From Acaryochloris sp. IP29b_bin.148 (lineage in GTDB: Bacteria; Cyanobacteriota; Cyanobacteriia; Thermosynechococcales; Thermosynechococcaceae), in assembly GCF_028285565.1 (NCBI RefSeq), contig NZ_JANQOY010000172.1, positions 1 through 41,663 of the forward strand: a DNA stretch of 41,663 nucleotides. Direction: 5' to 3'. Made by a program: the position numbers and the translations under genes. Below the pieces are notes generated by a model that was not told where the DNA came from, did no database searches, and was given only the letters and a program-made list of their open reading frames with translations. This document shows, one piece after another, positions 1-9,160 of this stretch (positions are counted from its first letter, which is position 1; each line of letters starts with the position of its first letter).

Positions 1-66
1 TACTTTAACCGCACGATGGCCAAGCCCTTCAATTGGAAATTTGCAGGGTTCACTGACGATAGATAA
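1..66 (+). pseudogene. 3' tail of a reading frame resembling an IS630-family transposase (cut by window edge)
   Basis: The first 66 bases are open in frame 1 and end in TAA at 64-66. The 21 encoded residues include the string AKPFNWKF, which resembles the AxPFxWKF signature near the C-terminus of IS630-family transposases. The tail then diverges from the usual family ending, so the copy may be truncated or decayed. No terminal inverted repeat was recognised after it. With only 21 residues visible, this could also be the end of an unrelated gene. Confidence 0.35.
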
Positions 67-491
67 GCTGAATGGTTATTTCAGCCAGGCTGCACTAGCA
101 TGCAGACAGAAACGGTTTTCCAGAGACTGTCAAACCTAAACCAATAAGGAAAATAGCACTGCTGTCGGATTCGTTGTGTCACTTCTTTTGCCTCACTAGC
201 GACAACATTTATTCACAATTAATCGATTCACCTCTTCGGTAGAATAATTCCTGATCATAAAGCTCAAAAGTCATTCCAAATGTTGAGAAAGCTAAACCGG
301 TAGATCCCCTAGAGCCTTGTTATAAGTGGTGGCCAACCTGCCTTGACTACGCCGACATTGAAGGAGTTAGAACCCAGATTCCTTCAACATATTACTTTTA
401 GTATTTAGGAAAGCGATTTTAATATGTGGTGAATAAATATTCTTATTCTGATAGGAAAACTATTATTTTTTAAAAAAACAGGAGTCTGCCT
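67..491. other. Intergenic region upstream of the CHAT gene
   Basis: No convincing gene is present. The last 90 bases (about 400-480) are strongly AT-rich, ending in a poly-T/poly-A stretch, and are the most likely place for the promoter of the gene starting at 492. A GGAG ribosome binding site lies at 481-484. No clear -35/-10 pair or terminator was recognised. Confidence 0.5.
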
Positions 492-3152
492 GTGTGCCGT
501 TTTTATCGCAGATTTGTATTTCGTCTTGTCTGCTTCTTGCTGTTTTTTAGCAGTTTGTTGGGTTGTATCATTGCCAATCCCCCCTTCTCTAGTGCAAGCC
601 CCCAATTGATTGCCCTCACGCAAGACGCTGATGCCACCAATGCCCCACAGCAAGCCAAGCAAGGTGCCCTTCATTACCAGTCGGGTGACTATCGTAGGGC
701 GATTGAGTCCTGGACCAGTGCTTTGGCCCTTTACCAAAAACAGAATGACTTGGATAATGCAGCTTTAATGCAAGAGAATTTAGCGCGGGCTTATCAACAG
801 ACAGGACAGTTCGATCTGGCACTCAATACTTGGCAGCAAACGGTAGCGTTCTATCGCCAACGAGATGATAGAACTAAAATAGGACGCCTACAGACGGAGC
901 AGGCTCAAACCTATAGCCAACTCGGGCAGCATCGTCAGGCGATTGCTTTACTCTGCACTCCTGAACCAAGTGCTAACGATTGTGTTGCTGATAGCGCCTT
1001 AGGGATTGCCCGTTCTCTCAAGGATACCGAAGGGGAAGTTGCAGCCTTGGGAAGCTTGGGCAATGCTCATCGCCTGCGCGGAAATTATAAAACTGCGATT
1101 ACTTGGTTTGAGAAAGGATTAGCCATCGCTCAAACCCTTGACAATCCGTCCTATCAAGCTGCTACCTTAAACAATCTTGGCAATGCCCATATCAGTCGAG
1201 CCTTGCTCAAATATCGACGGGCTCAGTCACTCCAGGCTATCGGAGAAAACGACGAAGCCAATACCTTAACGATAGAGGCTCGCACTGATGATCAAGCTGG
1301 ACTTCAATATTTTCAAACCAGTTTGTCGATGCCCACCAATGAACCGCTGAATCAGCTGCGGGCGCTTCTAAATGTTATTCCTTTGCACTATCGAGCCAAT
1401 GAAAATACTCTTGGAATAGAGGCCCACCAGCAGGCTCGCCAGATCTTACCGACCCTGCCCAATTCACGGAACAAAGTGTTTGCAGCTATCAACCTCGCGA
1501 ATCTAATTCAACCTGAGCCCCAATCCGATCTGCTCTTCTCGCAAACCTTCTGCCCAAGCGAAGACTATGACCCCCAGGTCAAGACTTTATTAAATGAGGC
1601 CATAACGATTGCTCAAAGTCTGAGTGATCGTCGGTCTGAGTCTTTTGCTCTCGGAAAACTAGGACATCTTTATGAATGTCGTCAAGCCTATGCTCAAGCG
1701 CTAGATCTGACTCAGAAAGCTCGCTGGGCCGCTGAAGATCTCAACATGGCAGACAGCCTGTATCTCTGGGAATGGCAAACAGGACGCATCCTCAACAAAA
1801 GTGGTCAAGATCAGGCTGCGATCGCAGCTTATGAGCAAGCCATTGCCACCCTTGATGGTATTCGCACCGATATTGTGGTGGCCGATCGCGATCTTCAGTT
1901 TGACTTCCGCGATACCGTAGAACCCCTTTACCGAGAGCTAGCCCAACTCCGTCTAGATACTGAGCAATTCCCTCGACTCACTGCTGCTAGAGACCGAAAA
2001 GGAACGATTCCCAAAGACAATATTGCCAAAGTTCTCAGCACGGTCGATGCCCTAAAACTTGCAGAACTACAAAATTATTTTGGGGATGAATGTGCGATCA
2101 CAGCTCTGCCAGAGGTGACTGTAGAACAAATTAGCCAGGATCAAGCGACTGCCGTTATTAGCACACTGATGTTAGGCGATCGCACGGCGGTCATTTTAAC
2201 GCTCCCAGATCGGCAAAGACAGATCCATTGGATCGAAGTGCCTGATATGGCGTTACGACAGGCAGCAAATCACTACCGTTCAGGCTTAGAAAACCAGTCT
2301 GATTCCTATGACTCGCAACCTGCCCAGAAACTTTATGACTGGCTTATTCGCCCCTTTGAAGGTGTCTTACAATCCCAGGATATTGAAACCTTAGTATTCG
2401 TCCAAGATGGGATCTTCCGTAGCATCCCTATGGCAGCACTACATGATGGCCAGCAGTTTTTGATTCAAAAGTATGCTGTCGCTACAACTCCCTTCTTCAA
2501 CCTCACGACTCCTCCAACGCTAACTCGCAATAATTTTAAAACCTTAGCGCTGGGACTAACAGAGGAAGCGACCATCAATCAACAGGATTACCCTGCTTTA
2601 GCCTATGTCAATGAAGAAATTTCCAATATTCAAGCACTATTTCCAAAAACTCAATCATTGCTCAACCAGAAATTTACCCGAGATCGCTTACAACAGGAAT
2701 TACAGACTGACACATATTCAATTGTTCATATCGCGACTCATGCTGAATTCGGCCCAGAACCTCAAGATACGTTTTTGATTACAGGGAATAATGAGGTTCT
2801 CTCTATCGAGGAACTCGACACCTTACTACGTAGCACTTCCAATGCTAGAGAACCCATTGAACTCCTAATGTTAACGGCTTGTGAGACAGCTGTAGGGGAT
2901 GACCGTGCGGCCTTAGGATTAGCGGGAGTCGCCCTCCAGGCGGGTGCCAAGAGTGCGGTTGCTTCCCTTTGGCCAATTTATGATCAAGCGACTGCACGTT
3001 TGGTAGAACAATTTTATCGGGAACTCTTGAAGCCAAATACTACCAAGGCAACCGCTTTGCAGAAAGCTCAACTTACCCTCTTGGTAACAGACGAACAATC
3101 TTCTCACCCTGCGTTCTGGGCACCATTTATCTTAATTGGTAACTGGACTTAA
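492..3152 (+). CDS. Exported TPR-repeat CHAT-domain (caspase-like) protein
   Basis: 886 residues from a GTG start, chosen because GGAG lies 7 nt upstream and a signal sequence follows directly. Residues 1-28 form a basic plus hydrophobic leader ending LLGC, which is either an imperfect lipobox or a Sec leader. Residues ~50-500 hold repeated TPR-like helical pairs. The C-terminal ~300 residues are a CHAT domain with the caspase-type dyad: His750 in the ATHAEF motif and Cys797 in LTACET, followed by the conserved GLAGVALQAGA and SLWP segments. Both catalytic residues are retained, so protease activity is plausible. CHAT-TPR proteins are common in cyanobacteria; most have no known substrate. No partner gene is evident: the next gene is 134 bp away and metabolic. 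The family call is secure, the function is open. Confidence 0.9.
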   Translation: MCRFYRRFVFRLVCFLLFFSSLLGCIIANPPFSSASPQLIALTQDADATNAPQQAKQGALHYQSGDYRRAIESWTSALALYQKQNDLDNAALMQENLARAYQQTGQFDLALNTWQQTVAFYRQRDDRTKIGRLQTEQAQTYSQLGQHRQAIALLCTPEPSANDCVADSALGIARSLKDTEGEVAALGSLGNAHRLRGNYKTAITWFEKGLAIAQTLDNPSYQAATLNNLGNAHISRALLKYRRAQSLQAIGENDEANTLTIEARTDDQAGLQYFQTSLSMPTNEPLNQLRALLNVIPLHYRANENTLGIEAHQQARQILPTLPNSRNKVFAAINLANLIQPEPQSDLLFSQTFCPSEDYDPQVKTLLNEAITIAQSLSDRRSESFALGKLGHLYECRQAYAQALDLTQKARWAAEDLNMADSLYLWEWQTGRILNKSGQDQAAIAAYEQAIATLDGIRTDIVVADRDLQFDFRDTVEPLYRELAQLRLDTEQFPRLTAARDRKGTIPKDNIAKVLSTVDALKLAELQNYFGDECAITALPEVTVEQISQDQATAVISTLMLGDRTAVILTLPDRQRQIHWIEVPDMALRQAANHYRSGLENQSDSYDSQPAQKLYDWLIRPFEGVLQSQDIETLVFVQDGIFRSIPMAALHDGQQFLIQKYAVATTPFFNLTTPPTLTRNNFKTLALGLTEEATINQQDYPALAYVNEEISNIQALFPKTQSLLNQKFTRDRLQQELQTDTYSIVHIATHAEFGPEPQDTFLITGNNEVLSIEELDTLLRSTSNAREPIELLMLTACETAVGDDRAALGLAGVALQAGAKSAVASLWPIYDQATARLVEQFYRELLKPNTTKATALQKAQLTLLVTDEQSSHPAFWAPFILIGNWT

Positions 3153-3286
3153 ATTAATGACCCAGTACAGTTCACAGCTCCTCGCCAACAATAGCAGTCC
3201 TTTTGTCTAAGGGGATGAGCCAAGGGTGATGGTAGCGATCGTGGAGTGAATACTGGCACATTAGTCTAAGCAGTCAAAGGAGGAGG

Positions 3287-3871
3287 ATGCCTAAACTAGC
3301 CCCTTGGCGATCGGCTTTGAGTCGAGCCTTGCATCGGAATCGGGCGTTGGTCTATGCCCGTTACACCCAGTTGGCCACGGTGCAAGCAAATCATCGCCCT
3401 GCCAATCGCACGGTAGTATTTCGCGGTTTTTTAGCGGACAGCAATACGCTGAAATTCGTAACGGATCGGCGCAGCAAGAAGGTGGAACAAATTGCGGAGA
3501 ATCCTTGGGGGGAATTATGTTGGTATTTCCCAAAAACCCGTGAGCAGTTTCGGATCTCTGGGAAATTGAGGGTGGTGGCAGCAACAGAGGAGGATTCTGA
3601 TCTTCTGCGTTTGCGAGAGGGGGCTTGGTTGGCGTTGTCTGAGGGGGCACGATCTCAATTCGCATGGTCCCCTCCAGGACACCCTAAAAATAGGTCTGAA
3701 GTAGTTGCTCAAGAATCAACGGATCTCTCTATTCCCTTAGAAGCCTTTTGCTTGCTATTACTCACCCCACAGGACGTCGATCACTTGGAGCTGCGGGAAC
3801 AGCCTCACCATCGGTGTCGCTATACCCTTCAGTCTGACGATACTTGGCAGCAGCAAACCCTTAATCCTTAG
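3287..3871 (+). CDS. Pyridoxamine-5'-phosphate-oxidase-like FMN-binding protein, Alr4036 type
   Basis: 194 residues. The start has an AAAGGAGGAGG sequence running up to the ATG. The pattern of an N-terminal WRSAL..AL..NR segment, a VVFRGF strand, TDRRSKK followed by an E/W-rich core (LCWYFPKTREQFRISG), and a C-terminal RCRY motif matches the cyanobacterial/plant PNPOx-like family typified by Alr4036. Members have the split-barrel FMN fold, with FMN contacts expected at the R(S/G)xK region. Whether it oxidises pyridoxamine phosphate is not established for this subfamily. Its stop codon overlaps the stop of the convergent ATP-grasp gene by 4 bp (3868-3871), so there is no room for a separate terminator. 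Confidence 0.85.
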   Translation: MPKLAPWRSALSRALHRNRALVYARYTQLATVQANHRPANRTVVFRGFLADSNTLKFVTDRRSKKVEQIAENPWGELCWYFPKTREQFRISGKLRVVAATEEDSDLLRLREGAWLALSEGARSQFAWSPPGHPKNRSEVVAQESTDLSIPLEAFCLLLLTPQDVDHLELREQPHHRCRYTLQSDDTWQQQTLNP

Positions 3872-4602
3872 GCCGAGACGGCTGCATATCTCAGAACCTC
3901 TAAAACTTGGGTCGGGTCACAACCATAGATTCCAGCTCCCCAAGCTGCATTTTGTTCGACGACTGCCCAACTGCGATCGCAAATCACACCCACATCAACC
4001 ACAGCCGCCTGGGGCAGGTCAATCGTCTTATCTGCTAAAATCTCGCTGACAAATGCGAGCAGTGTCTCTTCTTCTTCAGGGGTATGGGCAAAGTGATTAT
4101 CCCGCTGTAGTACTCCCTTACGAAGATAAACCGAGAAGGTTTTCAATGTCCGATTCAGAATAAAGCAGCGAAACTCCTTCTCCCACTGGACAATTTCAGA
4201 GATTAAAACAGGAGTCTCGTTAGGGTATCCATCCGGTAGTTCTAAACCTGTATACACCTGGGCAGGAAAACTTTTATCGTTGGGTGGCTTGATAAATGCA
4301 GCCGTATCCAGTTGTCTAGCCTGTTCCAAGGTACTCAAACGAATGGAACGCTGACGATATTGCTCTGGTAGTTTTGGCAACCAATCGATGGGTGGCTCTA
4401 GTAAACGACGTTGAAATTGTTCAGCTAGCAGTGGAGCCATCAATGCTTCCAGATAGAACACAGGCTCTTCAACATCCAGTACATGTGCAGGCATCTCCCA
4501 ACGAGTGATCCGTTCCACATCCCAACCCAGTGCAATCGCTGCCCGCCATAAAGCTTGAGCATCCTCTGTATAGCGGGGAGTCAAAATTAGCGTTGGTTGC
4601 AT
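3868..4602 (-). CDS. ATP-grasp domain protein (DUF4343-like)
   Basis: About 244 residues from ATG at 4602, which begins MQPTLILTPRY. A GTG at 4623 adds seven residues but has no better ribosome binding site. The protein has ATP-grasp features: the substrate lysine region FIKPPNDKSFPAQVY, an acidic SEIVQWEKEFRCFI strand, and C-terminal VVDVG and VVEQNAAWGAG segments, which supply metal- and ATP-binding Asp/Glu/Asn residues. It resembles small cyanobacterial ATP-grasp proteins annotated DUF4343. Such enzymes ligate a carboxylate to an amine or thiol; the substrate here is unknown. It converges on the PNPOx-like gene and is divergent from the small conserved protein at 4731. Confidence 0.75.
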   Translation of the reverse strand: MQPTLILTPRYTEDAQALWRAAIALGWDVERITRWEMPAHVLDVEEPVFYLEALMAPLLAEQFQRRLLEPPIDWLPKLPEQYRQRSIRLSTLEQARQLDTAAFIKPPNDKSFPAQVYTGLELPDGYPNETPVLISEIVQWEKEFRCFILNRTLKTFSVYLRKGVLQRDNHFAHTPEEEETLLAFVSEILADKTIDLPQAAVVDVGVICDRSWAVVEQNAAWGAGIYGCDPTQVLEVLRYAAVSA

Positions 4603-4730
4603 CGTAAACAATTCTTTATTCACTTAAATTAAGGCGAGGTAAAGTAGTTTATTGATTTGCAAAAATGTATTGGTTGATACAAAAAAATCACTTATCTTAA
4701 CAGTAGGCGCTATGAGAAATAAAGTAGCTC

Positions 4731-5123
4731 ATGAATACCGATATACCTAAAAAAATAGTAGATAATCCTATTTTTCCCCGGCAGCAATCTAATATAATGG
4801 CAAACTTACAGAATCGAATAGATATTGCTGCAGCTAATCACGATCATCATTTGCTGGAGCTACTAGCCAATGAGCGCACTCAACTCGAATCATATTGGCG
4901 CAATACTCCATCATCCGCTTCTCGGCAGCGAAGGGTTACCCAGCTTTGGCAATATATAACGAAAGAAATAGCTTCTCGATCGCAACTCAGCGTAGAGCGT
5001 CGGGTCACGGCCAACGGTGAAGAATGGTGGCATGTGGCCGATCCTCGTTCCGGTAAAACCTTTAATGCCGAATCCTTCAGTGTTGCCATGCACTGGATTG
5101 AGCGGAATCGGTTAGGGCACTAA
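4731..5123 (+). CDS. Small conserved cyanobacterial protein of unknown function
   Basis: 130 residues, function not recognised. The first ~22 residues are polar and poorly conserved-looking. An in-frame ATG at 4797 would give a 108-residue form starting MANLQNRIDIAAAN. The middle is predicted helical and charged. The C-terminus has a compact motif, EEWWHVADPRSGKTFNAES, followed by an amphipathic helix ending in IERNRLGH. That ending is typical of a family of small cyanobacterial proteins without assigned function. There is no signal peptide or membrane segment. Neither start has a strong Shine-Dalgarno sequence. It is divergent from the ATP-grasp gene with a ~130 bp gap. Confidence 0.65.
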   Translation: MNTDIPKKIVDNPIFPRQQSNIMANLQNRIDIAAANHDHHLLELLANERTQLESYWRNTPSSASRQRRVTQLWQYITKEIASRSQLSVERRVTANGEEWWHVADPRSGKTFNAESFSVAMHWIERNRLGH

Positions 5124-5219
5124 TCACCAGCGCATTTTGGGACGGTCAAGACTCGCCTAACCTGTGTTCTCAGGGCAAGCCTTCTGTATGATCAGAGGGA
5201 ACATGCAGCTGACATCCCC

Positions 5220-6140
5220 ATGAAAGTAGTCGTAACAGGAGCAACTGGATTTGTAGGCCAACGCCTCATTGAACGGTTGCAAGAAGAAGGCCATCAGGTC
5301 TTAGCATTGGTCCGAAGTCCCGATAAAGCGGCTCAGCTTTTCCCCGCCCCAAAATTTCCTAACGTCCAAATTCAAGGTTATGACCCCCAAGGGTCAGGTG
5401 ACTGGCAAAAGGCGCTGTCGGGTTGGCAGGGCGTCGTCAATCTAGCGGGAGAACCCCTCGTGGGCGATCGCTGGACCCCCAGCCGCAAGCAAGAAATTAT
5501 CAATAGTCGCGCCGTAGGGACCCAGAAAATTGTCGAGGCGATCGCGGCGGCAGATGACCCGCCATCAGTGCTGGTGAATGCATCGGCCATTGGTTTTTAT
5601 GGCGCCAGCGAAACGGCCACCTTTGATGAATCGAGCCGTCCTGGTGATGACTTCTTAGCAGAGGTGTGCCAAGCCTGGGAGAACGCAGCCAACACCGCGA
5701 CTGATACCGGGACCCGGTTAGTTATTTTCCGAATTGGGATTGTCCTCGGAATGGGTGGGGCCTTAGCCAAAATGCTGCCTCCCTTTCAGATGTTTGCCGG
5801 TGGTCCCATCGGCAGTGGCAAACAGTGGTTCTCTTGGGTGCATCGGGATGACTTAGTGAACTTGATCCTGACGGCATTAACGGATGCTAATAAATCAGGC
5901 GTCTACAATGCCACGGCCCCGAATCCGGTGCGAATGACGGAACTATGTGAGTCTTTGGGGAAAGTGCTCAATCGCCCGTCCTGGCTCCCCGTCCCCGATA
6001 TTGCGCTAGAGCTGCTGTTGGGAGAAGCCGCCCAGCTAGTGCTGGAAGGACAAAATGTTCAGCCCCAGAAAACGCAGGCGGATGGATTTCAATATAAATA
6101 TGAGACCATTGACTCGGCCCTCCAACAGATTTTGACCTGA
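5220..6140 (+). CDS. TIGR01777-family NAD(P)-dependent epimerase-like protein (YfcH / cyanobacterial SulA-GC1 type)
   Basis: 306 residues. It begins with a Rossmann nucleotide-binding motif, [12 protein letters not shown] (residues 3-14). [16 protein letters not shown] and the C-terminal [26 protein letters not shown] segment are diagnostic for the TIGR01777 family with its DUF1731 tail. The catalytic Tyr region reads GFYG without the usual YxxxK spacing, as is normal in this family. Cyanobacterial and plant members (Slr1223, GIANT CHLOROPLAST 1) have been linked to cell/plastid division, but an enzymatic substrate is unknown. Its TGA overlaps the ATG of the glycosyltransferase by one base (6140), indicating translational coupling. 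Confidence 0.9.
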   Translation: MKVVVTGATGFVGQRLIERLQEEGHQVLALVRSPDKAAQLFPAPKFPNVQIQGYDPQGSGDWQKALSGWQGVVNLAGEPLVGDRWTPSRKQEIINSRAVGTQKIVEAIAAADDPPSVLVNASAIGFYGASETATFDESSRPGDDFLAEVCQAWENAANTATDTGTRLVIFRIGIVLGMGGALAKMLPPFQMFAGGPIGSGKQWFSWVHRDDLVNLILTALTDANKSGVYNATAPNPVRMTELCESLGKVLNRPSWLPVPDIALELLLGEAAQLVLEGQNVQPQKTQADGFQYKYETIDSALQQILT

Positions 6141-7351
6141 TGGCTCTCCAACGAATTCTGTTTCTCCACCCCAACTTTCCGGCTCAGTTTCGGCATTTAG
6201 CGATGGCGTTAGCCAAGAGCCCGAAACATCAGGTCGTGTACGGCACTGCTAGGGCGGAGGGGCAGTTGCAAGGGGTGCATAAAATTCTCTACGAGACATC
6301 TCGCACCGTCCGACCTGAGACGCACCACTACGTGCGTCCCCTAGAAAGTGCGGTGTTGGAAGGACAAGCTGTTTATCGTGTGGCTCAGCAGCTGCGATCG
6401 CAGGGGTTTGCCCCCGATGTCGTCTATGCCCATTCCGGCTGGGGACCCGGATTATTTGTCAAGGATATTTTCCCAAAGGCCAAGTTCTGCTGTTTTTTTG
6501 AGTGGTTTTACCATGCCCACGGCACCGATGCGGATTTTGACCCTGCCGATCCGCTCGATGCCGATGCAGAGGCCCGCATTCGGATTAAGAATGCCCCGAT
6601 TCTCTTGGACTTAGCGAGCTGTGATTATGGTCTCTCTCCCACCCAGTGGCAGCGTCACCAGTTTCCACCTGAATTTCATAGCAAGATCAAGGTTTTGCAT
6701 GACGGCATTGACACCGAGTTTTTCCAGCCTAAACCAGGGGCCAAGCTGGTTTTGCCCGATATCAATCTAGATTTATCGGCGGTGGATGAGATCATCACCT
6801 ATGTGGCCCGGGGCATGGAACCCTATCGGGGGTTTCCGCAGTTTATGGAAGCCATTGCTCTGCTCCAGGAAAAACGACCCAACTGTCATGCGGTGGTGGT
6901 GGGGGCCGACCGGGTGGCCTATGGCAAGAACCTACCGAATGGCAAGACTTACAAGCAGCAGATGCTAGAGACCTTATCTCTAGATTTATCCCGTCTGCAT
7001 TTTACGGGTCGGTTGCCCTATAGCCAGTACTTGCAGGTCTTACAAGCGTCTTCGGTGCACGTTTATCTCACCAGACCCTTTGTGCTGTCTTGGTCAATGT
7101 TGGAAGCGATGTCTGCGGGCTGCTTACTCGTGGCTTCTGATACGGCCCCAGTCACGGAGGTGATTAAAGAAGGGAAAAATGGTCTGCTGGTGGACTTTTT
7201 CTCGCCGCAACAGGTGTGCGATCGCATTATCGAGGTCCTCGATCACCCCGATGGTATGGCAGAACTCCGAGCCAATGCTCGTCAGACCATTCAGAATACC
7301 TATGACTTGGCAAAGCTGTTGCCCCAGCACCTAGACTGGTTAACTCGCTAA
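6140..7351 (+). CDS. Family 4 glycosyltransferase (GT-B fold)
   Basis: 403 residues. The N-terminal half has the acceptor-domain pattern of Glyco_trans_4-type enzymes (FLHPNFPAQFRHLA, VVYAHSGWGPGLFVKD). The C-terminal half is a Glycos_transf_1 domain with VARGMEPYRGFPQFMEA, an LHFTGRLPYSQYLQVLQ region, and the donor-binding segment LSWSMLEAMSAGCLLVASD. In that segment the usual E-x7-E reads as S/L...E, slightly divergent. It has no membrane segments and is probably a soluble or peripheral enzyme acting on a cell-envelope polysaccharide or glycolipid; donor and acceptor cannot be told. It is the second gene of a two-gene unit and ends 23 bp from the convergent cheB stop. Confidence 0.88.
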   Translation: MALQRILFLHPNFPAQFRHLAMALAKSPKHQVVYGTARAEGQLQGVHKILYETSRTVRPETHHYVRPLESAVLEGQAVYRVAQQLRSQGFAPDVVYAHSGWGPGLFVKDIFPKAKFCCFFEWFYHAHGTDADFDPADPLDADAEARIRIKNAPILLDLASCDYGLSPTQWQRHQFPPEFHSKIKVLHDGIDTEFFQPKPGAKLVLPDINLDLSAVDEIITYVARGMEPYRGFPQFMEAIALLQEKRPNCHAVVVGADRVAYGKNLPNGKTYKQQMLETLSLDLSRLHFTGRLPYSQYLQVLQASSVHVYLTRPFVLSWSMLEAMSAGCLLVASDTAPVTEVIKEGKNGLLVDFFSPQQVCDRIIEVLDHPDGMAELRANARQTIQNTYDLAKLLPQHLDWLTR

Positions 7352-7374
7352 GGGTCCCCATCAAATCAGCCCAG

Positions 7375-8421
7375 TCAACTCAGGTATTCAAGAATATACG
7401 GTGCAATGTGATCAACGGGTAGAACTTGCGCTGCGGCCCCTAAATCGATAGCCACCTTCGGCATGCCAAAAACCACGCTACTGGTTTCATCTTGCGCAAT
7501 GGTTAGCCCTCCTGCTTCGGCAATTCGCTGCAGGCCCGCAGAACCATCTTGCCCCATCCCCGTTAGCAGCACACCCAAAACCCCTGCTCCATAGTATTGA
7601 GCCAAGGAGTCAAACATTACCGTAATCGAGGGGCAATGTCGCTGGACAGCAGGTGCCGTCGAGTAATAACAGCGTCCTCTAGCATCCAGCGTCAGATGAT
7701 AGTGATCAGGGGCAAAGTAGACGGTTCCTGGAACCGGCACCTCTCCTGCCACAGCAGCTTTAACATGCAGGGAACACATGGCATCTTGCCAGCTAATCAG
7801 CCCTGGCAAAAAGCCAGCAGAAATATGTTGCGTACAAAAAATAGGAAGGGGAAAATCAGACGGCAGACGGCTGAGAATTTGATGAATGGCCCGTGGCCCA
7901 CCTGTCGAGGCTCCAATCGCCAGCGCTTGCAGATGAGAACAATGTTGGTTGCTTGGAGGAGGTGAGACGCCCGGTACTGAGGGTTCGAGGGGCCGAGTCA
8001 ACACTTTGACGCCAGCCAACACTTTAATTTTTTCTAACAGAGCTCGTCTCTCACCCGCCGACCACTGCTCTGTCTTAGGTGGAGATAGCACGTCGACTGC
8101 CCCCGCCTGCAACACTTGATTAATGGTCTGAGTTTCCGTCGGCTGGACGGTTTGACTGACCACCAAAACGGGGCGTGGAGAAACAGCCAAGAGCTGACGA
8201 ATCAACTCTTGCCCATTCATCTCAGGCATCTGTAGATTGGTGCACACTACATCAGGCTGGAGTTGAGGAATATGTTCTAGGGCAATCACCCCATTACTAG
8301 CCGTCCCAATAACTGAGATGGTGGGGTCGGCACTTAAGACATCAGTGAGCGTTTTTCTAGCGATCGCAGCACTTTCCACAATAAACACAGTAATGGGAGA
8401 TAAGCTCATAGCCACAGCCAT
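7375..8421 (-). CDS. cheB: Chemotaxis protein-glutamate methylesterase CheB with a degenerate receiver domain
   Basis: 348 residues. Residues ~10-140 are a CheY-like receiver and ~165-345 the CheB esterase/deamidase domain. The esterase triad is intact: Ser172 in GASTGG, His199 in CTQHIS, Asp292 in MGQDGSAG. The receiver is degenerate: the acidic pair is Glu16-Ser17 and the phospho-acceptor position is Asn62 (VCTNLQMPEMNG), while Lys116 in LSPPK remains. It should therefore demethylate MCP glutamates but cannot be phosphorylated in the usual way. It is the last gene of the che cluster, behind two intact CheB-like stand-alone receivers. The start could be ATG 8421 or ATG 8409; neither has a strong ribosome binding site. 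Confidence 0.93.
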   Translation of the reverse strand: MAVAMSLSPITVFIVESAAIARKTLTDVLSADPTISVIGTASNGVIALEHIPQLQPDVVCTNLQMPEMNGQELIRQLLAVSPRPVLVVSQTVQPTETQTINQVLQAGAVDVLSPPKTEQWSAGERRALLEKIKVLAGVKVLTRPLEPSVPGVSPPPSNQHCSHLQALAIGASTGGPRAIHQILSRLPSDFPLPIFCTQHISAGFLPGLISWQDAMCSLHVKAAVAGEVPVPGTVYFAPDHYHLTLDARGRCYYSTAPAVQRHCPSITVMFDSLAQYYGAGVLGVLLTGMGQDGSAGLQRIAEAGGLTIAQDETSSVVFGMPKVAIDLGAAAQVLPVDHIAPYILEYLS

Positions 8422-8431
8422 AAAACAACAA

Positions 8432-8459
8432 CATCGCCAGAATCTAGATCCTAGCGATG
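8432..8459 (-). terminator. Terminator-like hairpin between the downstream receiver gene and cheB
   Basis: Six-base perfect arms, CATCGC at 8432-8437 and GCGATG at 8454-8459, enclose 16 nt. Read on the minus strand, the second arm is followed by TTGTTGTTTT and the first is preceded by AAAAAG, as in a weak intrinsic terminator. The cheB ATG follows immediately, so it could reduce cheB expression relative to the upstream genes. Confidence 0.4.
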
Positions 8460-8497
8460 CTTTTTCAACTATCAGCGAGTGAAGACTCGTCAGCCAG

Positions 8498-8914
8498 TTA
8501 GGACTTAACCTTACTTGCTAAAACCTTGATCTTAGTAATCAGAGCGCCTTGTAGCTTCTCGTAATCCATCGCTGTCCCAGAGGTAGGCTTCGGGAAAAAG
8601 TCTAGGGCACCTGCTGACATCAAGTTAAAGATGTTGTCCACATCACCGGGATGGACCGCATTACTCACCACTAGAATGGGACGAGGGAAATCGGACATCA
8701 CCTTCTTTGTGAACTCTAAACCATCCATTTTAGGCATTTGTAAATCAGTGCAGATTACATCTGGCATCGTGTTGGCAATCACATTGAGTCCCTGTTCACC
8801 GTCTTGAGCGGTGCCAACGACATCTACCTCAGGAGAGGAATCAATGAGTCGCTGCATAATCTGTAGGGCAACGGCAGAGTCTTCAACAAGTACAACTTTA
8901 ATGGGAGCGGCCAT
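8498..8914 (-). CDS. Stand-alone CheB-type response regulator receiver (copy 2)
   Basis: 138 residues, a single receiver domain. Acidic pair Glu11-Asp12, phospho-acceptor Asp57 (ICTDLQMPKMDG) and Lys109 (FFPKP) are all present. The helix after the Lys and the ending ITKIKVLA match the receiver plus linker start of the CheB encoded next door (EKIKVLAG) rather than classical CheY. It differs from the copy at 9161-9574 at only about 16 positions. Its ribosome binding site AAGGAG and preceding sequence derive from a duplicated cheA 3' end (8917-8988). Likely role: phosphorylated by CheA, acting as an output or phosphate-sink regulator, or as an in-trans regulator of CheB. Confidence 0.92.
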   Translation of the reverse strand: MAAPIKVVLVEDSAVALQIMQRLIDSSPEVDVVGTAQDGEQGLNVIANTMPDVICTDLQMPKMDGLEFTKKVMSDFPRPILVVSNAVHPGDVDNIFNLMSAGALDFFPKPTSGTAMDYEKLQGALITKIKVLASKVKS

Positions 8915-8916
8915 GA

Positions 8917-8988
8917 TTAAATTAATCTCCTTAGGGCATTTAATAAGAACGTTGGGTCAAAATCACCTTTGGTGATGTCGGTATTGGC
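8917..8988 (-). pseudogene. Duplicated 3' end of cheA (about 23 codons)
   Basis: Read on the minus strand in frame, this stretch gives ANTDITKGDFDP then TFLLNALRRLI and a stop, against ANAYITKGDFDQ then TLLLDTLRRLI at the true cheA end (9577-9648). It sits directly before copy 2 of the receiver, exactly as the real cheA end precedes copy 1, and carries the same AAGGAG. It marks the left side of a tandem duplication of cheA tail plus receiver gene. Confidence 0.85.
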
Positions 8989-9085
8989 TTTACGTGGGCA
9001 AACCCCACTTAGTCGAAGCAGCGGTGATCAGGTGCACTTGCTGTTATATATAGTCTGCCCCCTACAATCTCAGATAGATCTAGAG

Positions 9086-9129
9086 GGAAAGCTGCCGTTC
9101 AAATAGGCAGGGGGCAGCCCGCGCTTTCC
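9086..9129 (-). promoter_or_regulatory. Nested inverted repeats between the two receiver genes
   Basis: An inner stem CTGCC (9092-9096) / GGCAG (9106-9110) lies inside outer arms GGAAAGC (9086-9092) and GCTTTCC (9123-9129). No T-run follows on the minus strand, so it is more likely an mRNA processing/stability element or weak attenuator than a full terminator. Confidence 0.35.
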
Positions 9130-9160
9130 TGCTCAAATATCAGCAGCTTTGGTTGTCGCT

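Noticed and set aside
405-737. 110-codon minus-strand frame opposite the start of the CHAT gene
   Set aside because: It overlaps the signal peptide and TPR coding region on the opposite strand and has no recognisable family features.
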